The notes beneath the pieces are model-generated. The model was not told the origin of the DNA. It did not search any database and saw nothing but the letters and a program-made list of their open reading frames with translations. Shown piece after piece: positions 11,601-24,308 of a stretch of 64,000 nucleotides of DNA (the stretch's first letter is position 1; each line of letters starts with the position of its first letter). Position numbers and translations under genes: made by a program. This DNA is from Spirometra erinaceieuropaei. Lineage: Eukaryota; Platyhelminthes; Cestoda; Diphyllobothriidea; Diphyllobothriidae. The stretch spans positions 3,313 through 67,312 of the forward strand of contig CACRXP010001212.1 of NCBI GenBank assembly GCA_902702965.1, read 5' to 3'.

Positions 11601-13241
11601 CAGTTTAGATATAGGAGCAGCTGACGCCGGCCTCTCTGTCTCAAGTGATACTTTGTCCGATTCAGCCTGCAGACTCACGCCGTTGGCTTGATTTGACAGA
11701 GCACCTGCAAGGCGGCTCGATGGGGCATTGACGGAGGACATATGTTTCTGCCCATCATAGGACCTGCCTGTTCAAAGTCAGAGTAGTTGAGGTCTCTTTA
11801 CCAAGGGCGGTCCAACAATTAGAGACGCTTGAAGAAGACAAAAAGCGTTTCGGCCTTACCTTGGCGTTCATCAGCTTGTGACCTGTTGCAGTCGGGTACG
11901 ACGAGCCTGTGCCGACCGGGTGTCCATCCACCAAGACTCGCACGCAGGTTCTGAAGTTCAGACTCGAGTAGCGAGAGCTGGCGCTCGTACTGAGTGGGGG
12001 TTACCTGAAAGTGTGTGTGTGTGTGTGTGAAGAGGGTTCAATTAATGTCTGGTGCCAAAATAGGCGGAGGGATATGCAGGATAGCAACAAATCAATTTCT
12101 GGACAGTAACTGGCGCGAAGAAAGATAAAATCACATAGTCGAAATCCGTTGTTGACAACCAGAGTTCATACCTCTCATCCCCGTGGGAGCAATCAGGATC
12201 ACAAAAGCCGCAAGGAACTTTATCAAAACGTCCACAGGTGCCTAGGTACCTGACATACGATATGAGCAGGAATTCATCACAAAGTGAACGACCCTTGTGA
12301 ATGCGCTTTTCACTGAAACAGTAGATGGGTTTGCAAAGGAGATTTGCCGACAACCTGACGCAGAATGGGCATGGGGAGCGTTGATGGGTCGAACCTCTCG
12401 CAACTGCGTCATTCAGTGGCATAAAGTCGCGAGGCGCGTGTCTAGCCATTTAGCTAATACCTGTGGTCATTTGGCCTGCGGCCCTAAAACACCCACAGGT
12501 CGACTTCCCAGCCCGTTAGAAAGCATTTACTGTCTCGACGTAATAAGGTCCCAATGTCTTCCTATATTATCCCACTGAGTCGTAACTATCACGCAACTAC
12601 CAGACCGTGATAAATTTAGTACACAGCACCAACTAAAGCGGAAAATGGAAACATACATATTTCATGTTTGGAGGAACCAGAAGACGGCCGTTAATTTCCC
12701 AGTGATTGTTGGAGTGACAGCTGGTTGGGTCATTACTCCACCGTCGAGCAGGGATCGCGTTGATGGCGGGAGCGGCAAGTGGAGGGACGTTTTGGGCACT
12801 AATCAAAGACTGAGTCAATCGGTAACTGCTGCAGGGCAGGTTGGGAGGGTTAATTAGGCAGGGAGGAAAGGTAGAGCGTTCTGTCTCAAGTGAGGTTACC
12901 AAAGGCAGAGATGATGTATTCCGCTGACAAGTTAGCTGGTGTAGTTCGGAACCTGACGGGTCATGCAGCATGGGAGATTGCGCCGATGAATTTTCGATCA
13001 GGGCACCCTGTAGGAAATCAAGGCCAGGGTTCAGGCGTGTGGTTTCCAACGGCACATTTTTACTTCCCAGTGCGGCTTGAACAGAGGACTGCTGCAGCAA
13101 CTGCTGCTCGTTCGCGGCCTCAAGCGCATTCTGGACGTCGGAAAGGTGACTGACAAGATCGGCAAGCCTTTCACGATCTTCGGGACACAAATCCGTAAGT
13201 CTACAACCACCGGATGCAGCGGCAGCCTTTCGCTTGGTCAT
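8664..13241 (-). CDS. Coiled-coil protein, possibly hinderin (KIAA1328)-like; five exons
   Basis: Minus-strand exons and junctions: 13241-12657 (ATG start, in-frame TAG 15 nt upstream, donor GTATGT), 12004-11860 (acceptor CTTTCAG, donor GTAAGG, phase 1), 11767-11592 (acceptor TTGAACAG, donor GTACGT), 10165-9755 (acceptor CGCCTTTAG, donor GTAAAC), and 9083 to 8675 or 8664 (acceptor ACCATTCAG, donors GTAAGT or GTATGT). Every junction keeps frame, which is strong evidence for a real gene of about 575 residues. Near the N-terminus is DLCPEDRERLADLVSHLSDV followed by a Glu/Gln-rich helix. Exon 2 has a second coiled-coil block (TPTQYERQLSLLESELQNLR). The rest is Ser/Pro-rich and probably disordered. 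The DLCPED block reminds me of hinderin, a coiled-coil protein of poorly known role; I could not confirm that. Introns hold a SINE (11380-11530) and a decayed repeat (9560-9710). Confidence 0.7.
9560..9710. repeat. Probable decayed SINE in an intron
   Basis: A minus-orientation body segment (GTGGCCATTAATGGTTTGTT, then CATCAGTCAG) is followed by a plus-orientation tail-like segment (TGTCTTCGTCGGTAACAC). Both resemble the SINE at 5826-6475. The inverted arrangement echoes the composite copies, but divergence is high. Confidence 0.35.
10905..11150. repeat. Dispersed GC-rich repeat, copy 2
   Basis: This is the partner of 4315-4560, with shared words in the same order. It lies in the intron between exons 11767-11592 and 10165-9755 of the minus-strand gene. 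The plus-strand frame just upstream (10751-11002) has no recognisable domain. Confidence 0.6.
11380..11530 (-). mobile_element. tRNA-related SINE, second family
   Basis: On the minus strand it has a box-A-like CAGCTGAGGTGG (11448-11459) and box B GATTCGAGC (11398-11406), with the spacing of a polymerase III promoter. The adjoining stretch holds CAAGTTACCCGCCCAGCCTA, which recurs nearly unchanged near 34700. The two acceptor ends do not fold into a functional tRNA. Confidence 0.6.
12011..12028. repeat. (GT)n microsatellite
   Basis: A short GT run lies a few bases upstream of the exon starting at 12004. On the transcribed strand it reads as (CA)n just before the acceptor, in place of a classical pyrimidine tract. 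Confidence 0.85.
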
Positions 13242-16200
13242 GGAGGGACGTGGCTAAATGGAAACACCTCAGACACAGTAAAACATGAAAACAAGTGACA
13301 TTAATGTGTACTTAAGGTTGTACATATATGATTCCGAAGAGAAAAGGGATTCGGGGCAAGCTACAGTCATTATGAATTGCATGAACAGAGGTGACCATCA
13401 AAATAAGATATGTGTCCATGGACAGTTCTTAAAAAACCCTTCCAGTTTCCGTCGCACATAAACGCAACAGGCCACAATGACAGCAATTATCTGGGCAACG
13501 TAGGGCCAGGGCCACAGGCCCAAAAACAAAGGTCAAGCCAGTGCAAGCAACAGGGGGTGCACTTTTCAAATGGCTTTCTGATGACTGGATGCTTACTGGC
13601 TGTGGAATTTCTTGACTTGGACCAAGACCTGACAGTCTGCACTTCTGGAAGATACCCAATCTCGCCAAAAATGTTCGCCATTAGAATTATATCTATTCGC
13701 GTGAAGTGAGCTGGGTACACATCGTAAACTTTCAAGAAAGCGACAGCCACAGGTTACTCGGCACGTTTTATGATGGCTAGCTGCGAAGAAAACTCTCGAG
13801 TCTGACAAATAGGTAGTCGCAAATCCTGCAGCTATCATATCATCAGGAGTGGTCGGACATCAAGGTGGTAACTCCATTAGCCATGGAAACTTCACAGACC
13901 AGAGCAATATTAGTATATGACAAAAGTTGTCCGGCATTAAATAAGGCTGCCCATGCGGGTCCGTTTCTGAATAGGACCCTACCAATAGATTGAACAAGAC
14001 AAGACACTTCGTTGAACCACATCTCCGGGAATAGCCATGAGCATTAACGGCTTATAATATGGACTGCGAACCCGACTAAACCAGTATTGGTGCCAGTCGA
14101 CATAGCAATTGAAACGAAGTCTGGTTGAGTTAGAGCTCATCAGCTAGAGTAAAAGGTTTCTTTTCAAAACAAAGTGTTACAGGCCGATCTAGCATGGAGA
14201 AAACTATGTTTGATACCCAATCCAATGTGATAGAAGCACAATTTTAAAATGAAATTGCCATTGTCGTATGAGCTTAACCAGCCCTACCGTCCTCCTCCTG
14301 GTTAAACATCAGCTACTGTCACTGTAGCGCGACTATTAAGTGAAACATTATTCCCCTAACGCTCCCCTGCATCGCAGTGCCGCATTACTCCTTCATGTTT
14401 ACCGTGATGGCCTGTGACGCTTACTATTATTTGTTTTTCAATTCTGCAAAGTCACAAAGTAACCTTCACGAAAATTCCGGTAACTTTGAACTATGGGTAC
14501 TTATCTAAGCCTTCATTTTTAACCTTCAGATACGGTCGGAGTTGTCATTTGATCAAAAATGAATTTCGGGGGCCAAAAGGCCAATAAGTAGAATAAATCC
14601 GAACGCCAATGGAAAATACTAATGCGCTGTCAGAGTCCGGCAGCCGGGATTAATTGTAATCAACATATTTCCGTAGGCATTATAATGGAGAGAAACGATG
14701 ATGGGGGAATGCGGAAACTTACCTTACATTTTGTATTCTGTGCAGAATCTCGGGTACAGTAAGAGCGTCCGGGTTCTTTCAGGAATGGGGGAGTACTGTT
14801 GTCGCTTAAATTGCTGGATTTGATACGAGTGTCGGGATGAACCAAACTCATTGTAAAATAACCCTAAATTTAGGATAAGATGGCTTACGCTACGAAAATA
14901 GGATGAGTATAGGATATAACCCCAACGTCATGTCTATGTATAAAAAGGCATAGCAGAATATATTCGAAATACACAAGAAAAAAGCTGGAATTTTTCTTAT
15001 TACAACGCGTAACCGAACGAATCACGATTTGATGAGTCAAGAGCTCAGACAATGCTTCGTATTTTACATACCAGCTTGAAAAAGGCCATGAAAAGCAAAA
15101 GGACATTACGCCGGAACCCGCAACTCAACATTGCCGGCACTTAGGCCACGCCATGTCTTGCAGTTCGTCAGATAAAGCTAATGAGGGCCAAAACTACATG
15201 AGGGAACCAGGAAGCACAACTCGGCATATATTTTTAAGTTGGAATTTTTTAAAATTCGATGACGAACTCATATAAACAGCACGCACTTTCTTCTATCGTC
15301 GTATTTCTACCAAATTGCTATTGTTGCCTTATGGCTTTGATAATTATCAGTCGCAAGTTGACATCACTGACAGTATTAAACTTCCAGACCAACGTGGAGT
15401 CATACTAAGTCGATAAAAACCGTTCCGAAATGGATTCCACCCTGCCGCTTGAAAACCGTTGCATTCACAACAGAACTGTAATTTTTTGAAACCAAACCAC
15501 TGACTACGAACTATTTCTACTACGTTAAACTTGATCAGCAGTGCGAATGCGGGCTCGGTTGACAATGGTGTGATGCAACGGGGATGTCTGCGATTCATAG
15601 TCAAGCACAGGTTATTTGGAGTCAGTGGGTAACATGGATGTACGCAATACGGAGAAGGTGGTCATCCAATTTATATCGACAAATGTGTCTGCAATGTGTC
15701 AGCATGCAATCAACCAAAAAATAATCTAGTAAACTATGACCAACCAGGGACCGCGGTAAATAATGTGTAAAAAGGCGATCTATCTGGACGTTTGGTCATG
15801 TCGAATCGAGTAAATAAGACTATTTAGTGGTATCAACAAATGACTATAAAACTTGTGCATGGCAGTGTCAGTACTCAGGTGAAATAATACGATGCGTAGA
15901 ATAGTATGCGAAACGGGATTATTGTCAGCGGTTTGCGAATGCCGACGGCTAATTCATCGGTCCTGGGAACTGTTGTAAACACCAAATAGTTAAACTAACT
16001 CGAGTGGTATTTTAACACTACAAAAAGCTCCGAGAGATCGCTATTGTGCTCATTATTTACTTGTTTGTCGGTGCCATCGATGTTAAAATATCGAGGGAAT
16101 CGACAACGTAAATGTCGCAAGAAAGTTGTAGTCTACAGGACTTTCCGGGACACTTTCTGGTCCAGATCATTTTTACCCATTATATATCTCGAAAGACGGA

Positions 16201-18925
16201 AACAAAGATAGACTAATGGAGCGAGAGAATTGCAGACGCCACACAACCCCTTACCCCAACAAAAGAACAAACAACTACGAAAAATGCGCCCAGAACGTTC
16301 CTATTTGCCGGTGCAATGAAACAAGAAGTCAGATTATTCATTTGTAGTAAGGAAAAGATGGTAATATCCTTTCCCGGAAATAGGAGATGCTTTTCAAATG
16401 CATCTTAATAGTTCACAGTAAAAATACGAGAGATAACGCTCAAAGGCTGAACAGTACAGTATGAATTTTATGAATGCGCGGCTTCCTGAGATTTCACATA
16501 TGGGTCAAAGGGAATCATTTAATGTCTGTCAGAACAGTTATTGATTATGAAGTACTTGAAAGCTCGCATCCAGTTATCTCCAAAATTACTTCGTTATTTG
16601 AATAAACTACAGCATAATATCTCTCCCTCTGCAAAGATCGATAGCGTCACTTTATAGTGGCTGAGCACTGAAGTCACCGATTTTAATTGGGTCCAGTGCA
16701 GCTGGCCACTTGTGTTAGAGGGTTTGCTCTTATCAATGCAGTTTTTTAAAAGTTAGCACTTGCTGGCTTCTTCCTATACAGCTCAAGGCAAAATCTTCTT
16801 CTCTTTCATACGAATAGCCGCGACTGAATTCGTATCTTTCGCTGGTGTCTCAAAAATATTTGAACCAGCCATAAGCGCAGACGAAATCTCCCTGCTAGTA
16901 AATTTCTACGCACCAATTTATTCCGTAAACTAGAAGGGAGGAAGCAATAACCTGGTCCGAAAGTGTTTTTTTCTGCTTTATTTTTAGCCAAACTCTATGG
17001 TTTTTGCTCTAGAGATAGGCAATTCGCTCACCAATCAAGCTGTCAAACCAGTCGTGGGAGTAAACCACGTTATTGTATTTATTTTGTGGTGATTTTGGTA
17101 GAACGGCAGAAGCTGGACCAGCTGTTAAGACCTTAGGCGTTAATCGGGCCGCTTGCTTTCGGAGGACCGGGAAAACCGACGTTCGCCAACGGCAGTGATT
17201 TCAACAACTGGTCCGGTCCATCTCAATACCTCAAAAACAAATGACTGAAAGAAGTTTGCCCGTACGATTGTGCTTTCAACGAAATCCGTGCACTGAATGC
17301 ACCTACACTTCCAATAATTGAAAATCGTACATTATCATCAAAGAGTTTCGCTGAGACGGAAGGAGCGCTTATGCGATTTGCACATGGATCATTCTAACTT
17401 AGCATATCCCTGTTCTTAAGACCCGGTGGAAGCCACAAAAGAGCACTGGCAAAACTACCGTTCAATTCAGTTACTGGTTTCCGTTATTTAGACGAGTTAT
17501 TTGTGCGTTCTTGATATTTCGATAAGGAGTATTATTTAAATGCGATTTCTCTAAAAGCTGTGATAGAATATTTGAATTAAATGTCATAATAACACTGCGG
17601 ATAGGTCGCCCAGAACATAAATGGTGCCAAGGCAGGCATTGGCTTAATTAACCGTTTTTCTCCTAATTTGCGCATGTTGATTGGCTGGGATGCCGATGAT
17701 AGAGGAAGAGACAAACCTGTTGAGCGACGAAGACTGCAGATAATTTGGCTGTTTTATAAAACTCAAATAAATTGATTGAGTCTTAGTACCATTCTTTATG
17801 TTTAGAGAAGATGCCACCAGTTGCGGACATGTTTTCTCTCTTATGCATGGTCACTGGGTTGAACCTGACGGTATATTCAAACTTACGTACGCAATTAATG
17901 CTTATATTCGGAGATAAAGGTCGAATATGTAGGCCTAGCCCCGCGAAGATTTGCCTCATCTGTGAATAATCTGACTGCAGAGCTTGCGGGACTGTACTAA
18001 AGAAGCCAATGAGGCTTGCCTTTGTGCTAAACTTGGCCTTTCAATAATGAGCAAAATAGTTGGTCCTCATTCATGTTTCCCGTCAACTAAATCGTAGCCA
18101 AATCGTATTTTTTGGCTACATGTTCCAGTAAATATGTACGACTTGGAAAGTTTAACCACATACATTTGAAGCAGTCATTTACTTTGGGCTTCACAGCTAT
18201 TTCTTTATTTTCATATATGAAACTTAAACTGTCGTCACTGAAGACTTCCTAAATGCGCCGCAAGAGTTTTTGGGCAGGATGATGTCTTGTCCCCGAATAG
18301 GACCATAGTAAGGTGAACTTACAGTACATTTACCGCACTATATTCTGAATCCAATATATAGACTCGGTGACAAAATAGTCAGGATGGTCGGAGGCTTCCT
18401 CGGGATGCAGTGGCGTCCCACTCGAGACTGGCTCTCCACGACTTAAGGTCTCCGCGCACGTCATATTAAAGAGCAGATAATAAGCCTGATTTTTAGCCAC
18501 CCAGTCTGTGAATTCAAATACCTCAGTACGGATCGCGAGAACTGATTAAGCGCGTAAGTTGGCGATTTCCTAATCCGCTACGCCAGTGCACCTCGAGTAC
18601 TTCAAACACTTCGGTTTTATGTAAATGCGAAATGCACTGATGTGCCTTAGGGATGAGATGTCCAGTATCAGCCTCAGCCTTCTCATTTTCCCATACGCCA
18701 GTGGACTTTTGGGCCTGTCAAACAAACGTTACTTGTGTTTTGTGAAATAGCTGACAGCTGATCAGTCCGTCCAAATCTGCCCCGCAAAACCTAGTTACCA
18801 ATCCATGTGCATTGAAACACCAGCTAAATATTTAGGACCTATGCGGAATGTGTATACTCTGGAATGCTCCGTTGTGATCGTTATAACAAACGGAAGCGAA
18901 AGAGCGAGTTGCAGGAAGTAGTCAC
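13242..18925. other. AT-rich stretch, no gene or repeat recognised
   Basis: Only short frames occur, none with a domain I recognise or with convincing splice-framed ends. The first few hundred bases should contain the 5' untranslated region and promoter of the minus-strand gene. An acceptor-like CCATTTAG sits just 5' of its ATG, so a non-coding first exon may lie further out. Confidence 0.5.
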
Positions 18926-18951
18926 GGAGAAGGAGACGCGATCGCTGGAAC
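18926..18951 (+). repeat. Outer end of a Penelope-like terminal repeat
   Basis: GAGAAGGAGACGCGATCGCT followed by GGAACA matches the outer end of the PLE terminal repeats at 56100 and 24309. It is the inverse of the end at 21256-21288. It abuts the 5'-truncated LINE. Confidence 0.6.
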
Positions 18952-21000
18952 AGACTCAGACGAAAGAAACCAAGCAACCGTCCGCCGCAGATAAACCGGA
19001 AACTCCTAACCGCGTTTAAGAGGAGAAAGAAAGGGTGGAGAAGCAATCGAAAAACAGACAGTCCTGAACACCTGAAGGAATACAAGCGACAGCGGAATGT
19101 GTGCAAACGCGAGGCTCATAGACTTCGAAGCAACTATGAGGTGTGCATATTACGAAATTCCTTGGAGCATCCAAAAATCCTCTATAGTTACATACGTAAT
19201 GGACAGGGCAATCATGAACCGATTCTCGCGCTAAGATCCCAAAACGGAGTAAATGAGACAGATGACCTCCTGAAAGCATCAACCTTCTCCAATTTCCTTC
19301 AGTCGATATTCCCTCATTACAGAAACCCTCTTGCCAGGCCATACGTAGACCAACGACAAAATCCTTCCTGTCCTGCATTGAAAGACAGTCCTTTCTACTC
19401 ACCCACGTTAATAAGGACCGAACTTCGCCGGCGGAAACCTGCCAAATCACCTGGTCCAGATGGAATTCATCCACTTGTCCTCCGAGAATTGGCTGATGTA
19501 CTCTGTGAGCCGGAGTCCATGATATATCGGAAGTCCATGGACGAAGGCGAACTGCCGGAGGAATGGAAAACGGCCCATATTTCTCCAATTTATAAAGGAC
19601 GATCCAGGCTGGAACCCGAAAATTCTCGTCCTTTTAGTTTAACCTGCATTCTATGCAAGGTAATGGAACGACTTATTAAAGGGCATTTAATGACGTATCT
19701 GGAGCAGAGGGACCTGTTATGTGCTGCTCAGCACGGATGTCGACGTGGTCACTCCTGTCTTACAAGCAGTCTTTACTCTCAGGAAAAGTGGACAAGAGCC
19801 ACAGACCAGGGCCGTCCAGTGGACGTCATCTTCTTTGACTTTACGAAGGCGTTTGATAGTGTTCCTCATGGACGACTGCTACAGAAGATTTGGGAGTGTG
19901 GAATACAGGGCAGCATTTTTAATTGGATTAAAAGTTTCCTGTCATGCAGGCTCCAAAAAGTCATCGTTGGTGCCACTACATCCGAATGGGTGACAGTAAA
20001 AAGCGGCGTTCCGCAGGGCTCAGTCTTGGGTCCTCTCCTCTTCCTCATCTATATAAATGACTGTCCTGCAGACCTTGAATGCGATGGCATCATGTTTGCA
20101 GATGATATAAAATCTGGAAAACAATCAGCCGTGTTGACGACGCGCAGAAGCTACAGGATGATGTTAATAAACTGGCTGCGTGGTCCAGCAATTAGCTTCT
20201 AGCGTTTAACGTATCCAAATGTGTAGTCTTGCGACCAGACTCTGAACGGAGGCGCTTTCCAAAACGTCAGTACACCATAAATGGGGTTCCACTAAAAGAG
20301 ATGGACACGCACAAAGACCAAGTGTCTGGACATGCTCAAACTTGCTGCCCTCTCAGCACTGCAAAAGAGCCGTCCAAAAGGCAACCAGCATCATGCGCTG
20401 GATTAGACGCGTCTTCAAAATCTTTCCTCCAGTACTCTTTTCACAGATATTCGGCACGTTCGCCAGACCGCACTTGGAATACGGAATGCCATCGCGAATG
20501 CCCTGGATGAAGAAATACAGTGATGCCATAGAGCAGGTGCAACAACAGGCCACAAACCTGGTGGACGTTATCAGGACTCTGTCCTACACAGAAAGACAGA
20601 TCCAGTTAAGTTTGTTCTCCCTATCCTATAGACGAATGAGGTATGACCTGTTATGGACATTCCACATTATCCACGGGAATGAATGTTCGCTCAAAACTGA
20701 CGACTTTTTTGAATTCACGACCACGAGTCACCTGCGCGGTCACCTGTGCAAAGTCAAGCGGGAGCGTACACGCCTAGACAATCGGAAGTCTTCCTTCAGC
20801 CAGCGTGTTGTTCGACCATGGAACTCACTCCCAAGTAAAATAGTGACATCTGAGACAATGGCTGTATTCAAAAGGCAGCTCGACCGTTTGGTCTTTGGTA
20901 AAAGACGACTCTCACAACAGGACTATGTGCGGCCAGCCATAAATTTCATTTATTGTTTTCATCCCTACTTAACACATCCCTGACTTTTAATGAAATTTCT
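18952..21000 (+). mobile_element. CR1/Jockey-like LINE, 5'-truncated, RT nearly intact
   Basis: The main frame (19099-20202, open upstream to 18922) encodes a non-LTR reverse transcriptase: KSPGPDGIHPLVLREL, motif A FFDFTKAFDSVPHGRLLQKI, motif B SGVPQGSVLGPLLFLIYIND and catalytic FADD (20095-20106) are all present. A one-base deletion just after FADDIK shifts the frame. The sequence continues in another frame as CR1-type text, with a TAG (20193-20195) in place of an expected Trp codon. After a second shift near 20320-20340 the C-terminal domain (20342-20983) reads RPHLEYGMPS, LSYRRMRYDLLWTFHIIHG and RVVRPWNSLPSKIV, all typical of CR1-group ORF2. The endonuclease is missing. A handful of lesions suggests a fairly recent copy. 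The 3' end is unclear, perhaps near 21170. Confidence 0.92.
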
Positions 21001-21243
21001 TCTCTCAAACTATGCAAATGACTGCACTTTATGCTGATTGTATATAACTGCACTTAAAATTTCATACGTACACTGAGAAGACCGCCAGCTGCACCCTTCG
21101 CAGTCCCGCACTGTGAAAACGTTTTCCGTGAACAAATATGTTACTGGCAAATTTTTAATAAGATGTTAATTTAACATTAATATACTATTACCGTCTTCAA
21201 TAGGGTCATCAAGGGCATTACCTATTACCATAAAATACACTTT

Positions 21244-21288
21244 TATTAACATGCCAATAAAGCTCTTGTTCCACCGATCGTGTCTCCT
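21244..21288 (-). repeat. Outer end of a Penelope-like terminal repeat, inverted partner
   Basis: CAATAAAGCTCTTGTTCC followed by ACCGATCGTGTCTCCTTC is the reverse complement of the PLE terminal-repeat end, including the AATAAAGC that lies just inside it. The hammerhead region that would precede it in a full terminal repeat is absent. With 18926-18951 it brackets the LINE. Confidence 0.65.
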
Positions 21289-24200
21289 TCGCGCCATAAC
21301 TCTTATGGTGAAGCAAAAACATGCTCGTCATCGTAAAGAGTTATATTGCTACACGGACTTGTGCGGGGCATGCGGCATATTCATGTGTGATCTGCACACG
21401 TGTTAGATGGTGGCGGGACAGAACTGATTGATTTTGAATTTTTTGTGTTTAGCTTCAGATTCCCGTAGGGTGCATATGGCCTAGTTGACGCGTGCAATAG
21501 CCAAATATCCTTGGGTTGTACGGATAGGTTTGGGCTGTTGTGAGGACGTTTATTATGACTACAGCCTAAATGCAGTGGATCAGCAAGTGAGCAAGTAGAT
21601 TAACAGCTGAAGTGAGGGTGCGCTCCTAATAGGGGTAGAATATGACTGAGACTAAATCATTGGGGAATGGTGATGATGGTAAAGCTGGAGGCGTTTTCTG
21701 CGTTGGGAGGGGCCGTTCCGGCGTCGAAATTTTACCTAGTGCGAAGATGTCCAACGACGCCGATCCGTCGCAGAATATCCGTCGACAGGATGGGTAAGAT
21801 GGGCTTGGATGTGCTGCTAAGCCTCTTATCAGCAACGACTGAGAGTGAGGAGCCATTAAGGTCGATGTGATGCGGGCATTTGGTTAACTTTAAACAATGG
21901 TTTTTGGGGCTTGTCACGCCTAAGTGAACTCCTCCCAACCCAAAAATTTCGAAGAGGGTCATGGCGGTGGCCCTAATGCGACCATTTGCCGTCCTTACCT
22001 GTCATCTTGCGTGTTAAAGTCAGCATAGAAAAGCCTCGTAGGCAAGTGCATGTCATCCGTTCTCGTGAGGCGGTCGTTCCACTGCATCTGTTGATGCGAC
22101 AACATCACGTGGGTACGGATGACGATGATGATTTAGAGGATACGACTGTGATAATTTTCGGATGTCGCATCCTTAATGTTATACGCTGGCAACCGGATGG
22201 AAGTGGTTATGCTTTCTCGCCTGATTGACCTTAGTTGTTCAACTCTTCCTGATGTACTGGGACGATTCCAGAACAATTGATTTTGACGTCGGTAGATTCT
22301 GTTGAGTATGATGCCACGAGGACTCTGAGCAAAGTTCCTAGGACTGTGGATATCCGATGTATGACCTCGACGTCGATCTTGGTTTTGCCGGAATATGTGC
22401 TGCTTAAAAAGTAAATGTGTCCACTGTTGCGAATTGAGTTGCGCTGATATTGGAATGGAGCAAATGCAGTCCGCGTGTGGTCTTGGGCGTCCGTGGAAAA
22501 TAGGTTGTGTTTCCTATGCACTTTCTTTCATCCTATGAGATAAAATTTCTCCTTTTAAATGAACTCGATAATCGTTCGATTTTTGCCCCTTTTAGGCAGA
22601 CATTTTTAATACAATGTCTATTTAGTCGTCTTCACATCTAATTGCCTTCTCACCGTTTTAATGATGCCAATAGACGGGCTTCCATTCCACCATTTATAAT
22701 TATTAGAAACACAAACTGACTACTTTACCTAGTTACTTGTTTTGCCAGAGATTTATTCATGAATGTTTTTGCATTTTCATCGCCAGTACTCACGTAGATG
22801 CTTAGTAAAACAGTTAATTTTGGCTGTTCCTTGTGGACGATGCCCGGACACCCTCTTAAATACTTTTGGACGACTTATATTATGCAGTTGGCCATCGTTT
22901 CGCTAGTCAATGGCAAGCCCCGCCATGCATTATTGGAGTCGATCGGCGGGGAGAGGAAACGAGTACGCAACGCTGTCTCACACAACTGGCCAACGCAAAT
23001 GCCCCAGAAGCTGCTTTTTCAGCTGTGCTGAGCGTCAGCGTATAATCTTGGAATTGTCTTATCGTTTTTGGAAAACGTACAGACAACCGAATTTGAGGAT
23101 GCTTCCTCAGTGTCCATCGCGTTTGTCAGATCAGCGCTGGTCATGCATATTCTGGGCTCCTTCTACAGGCCATGCACTGAGTTTGTGTTCAGGCAACTGA
23201 CGAAAACGTTGGCGAGATTTTTTCCTGATATCGAAAAGGGAAATGTCTCTGGGATTAACACTTTTCTGTTGCTTCCATTACCTGTTGGATGAGACGGTAG
23301 TGCCGTTGTAAACTCCTTGTCGTCACATTTTCCAAATCGCCAGATATTGTAAGAAACCGACTTAGGATGTTTCTGGCATGTTCGACTAGGCGCTGCAGGA
23401 TTTGCAACCTCCCAGTTAGTAGTTTTGTTCCTAAAGGTTTGGCTATTTGCGTAGTTACTTCTCATGATAACTAGAGAACGTACAGGTGGACGCGCAAGTA
23501 CTATGCGCCTGCCTCATTCCCTGCTGTTTCAGTCGTTTTCATATGCTCAGTATGTAGTTGATCGAAGTTGTGCGTAGCCTTTTCTTCGCGAAGACTCGAT
23601 CGGGTAATTGGCCAGCACTCTCGTCGAACAAGTCCTAGATCTGATGGATTGTGGGATCAAAAATTTACAGAGAAATAAAATGCGGGGCTTTCCGTTGACT
23701 GCTATATGATTAATGCATATAACTGATAATACAATGTCTGCTACATGAAGGCTATTATTGTGCATCGAAGTCCCAGGTGTGCTGTCTTCACTACAATTCA
23801 GACAACCATAATACTCGTACACGCGCAATTTGAGACAATCATGCCCGCCCTGACTACGTGTAAAATGACATATTTCCTCGTTATAAAGTAGTTAAATTCA
23901 CTTCTACCAAACCATAGATGCGGCTTCTGCCTTCCACACCGCTGCCACCGCCACCGCCATTACCGTCACAGACACATTGTCACAGACACGACCTAACACT
24001 ACCAGTTCGCGCTGTGGACTCGTAAGCAAGCATGGCTATCTGAGGGACCAACTAAGATTTCTGTGCATGCTGAACCCTTCTTCGGCCTCTTCCGTCTTAT
24101 ACTGCTAACCGGAATTTTACTCGATGATTAAGATGCCCAAATTTAACTCAGTACTCGAGCCGCTATGGTCATAGCGGATATATAGCAAGATTCCTGAAAG

Positions 24201-24308
24201 TTTGTACTCAGCGATTGTCATTTACTTATATCTATGCAACAAAAGGATCCTTTTCTACTTTTTAGCTATATAACCTTAAGATTTGACAGTTTACTATCTA
24301 CATTGCTC
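21289..24308. other. No gene recognised
   Basis: Several frames of 70-100 codons occur on both strands (for example 21626-22520 and 22798-23465). I recognise no domain in them. The stretch around 21640-22500 is GC-richer than its surroundings and may be an old element of unknown class. Confidence 0.4.
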
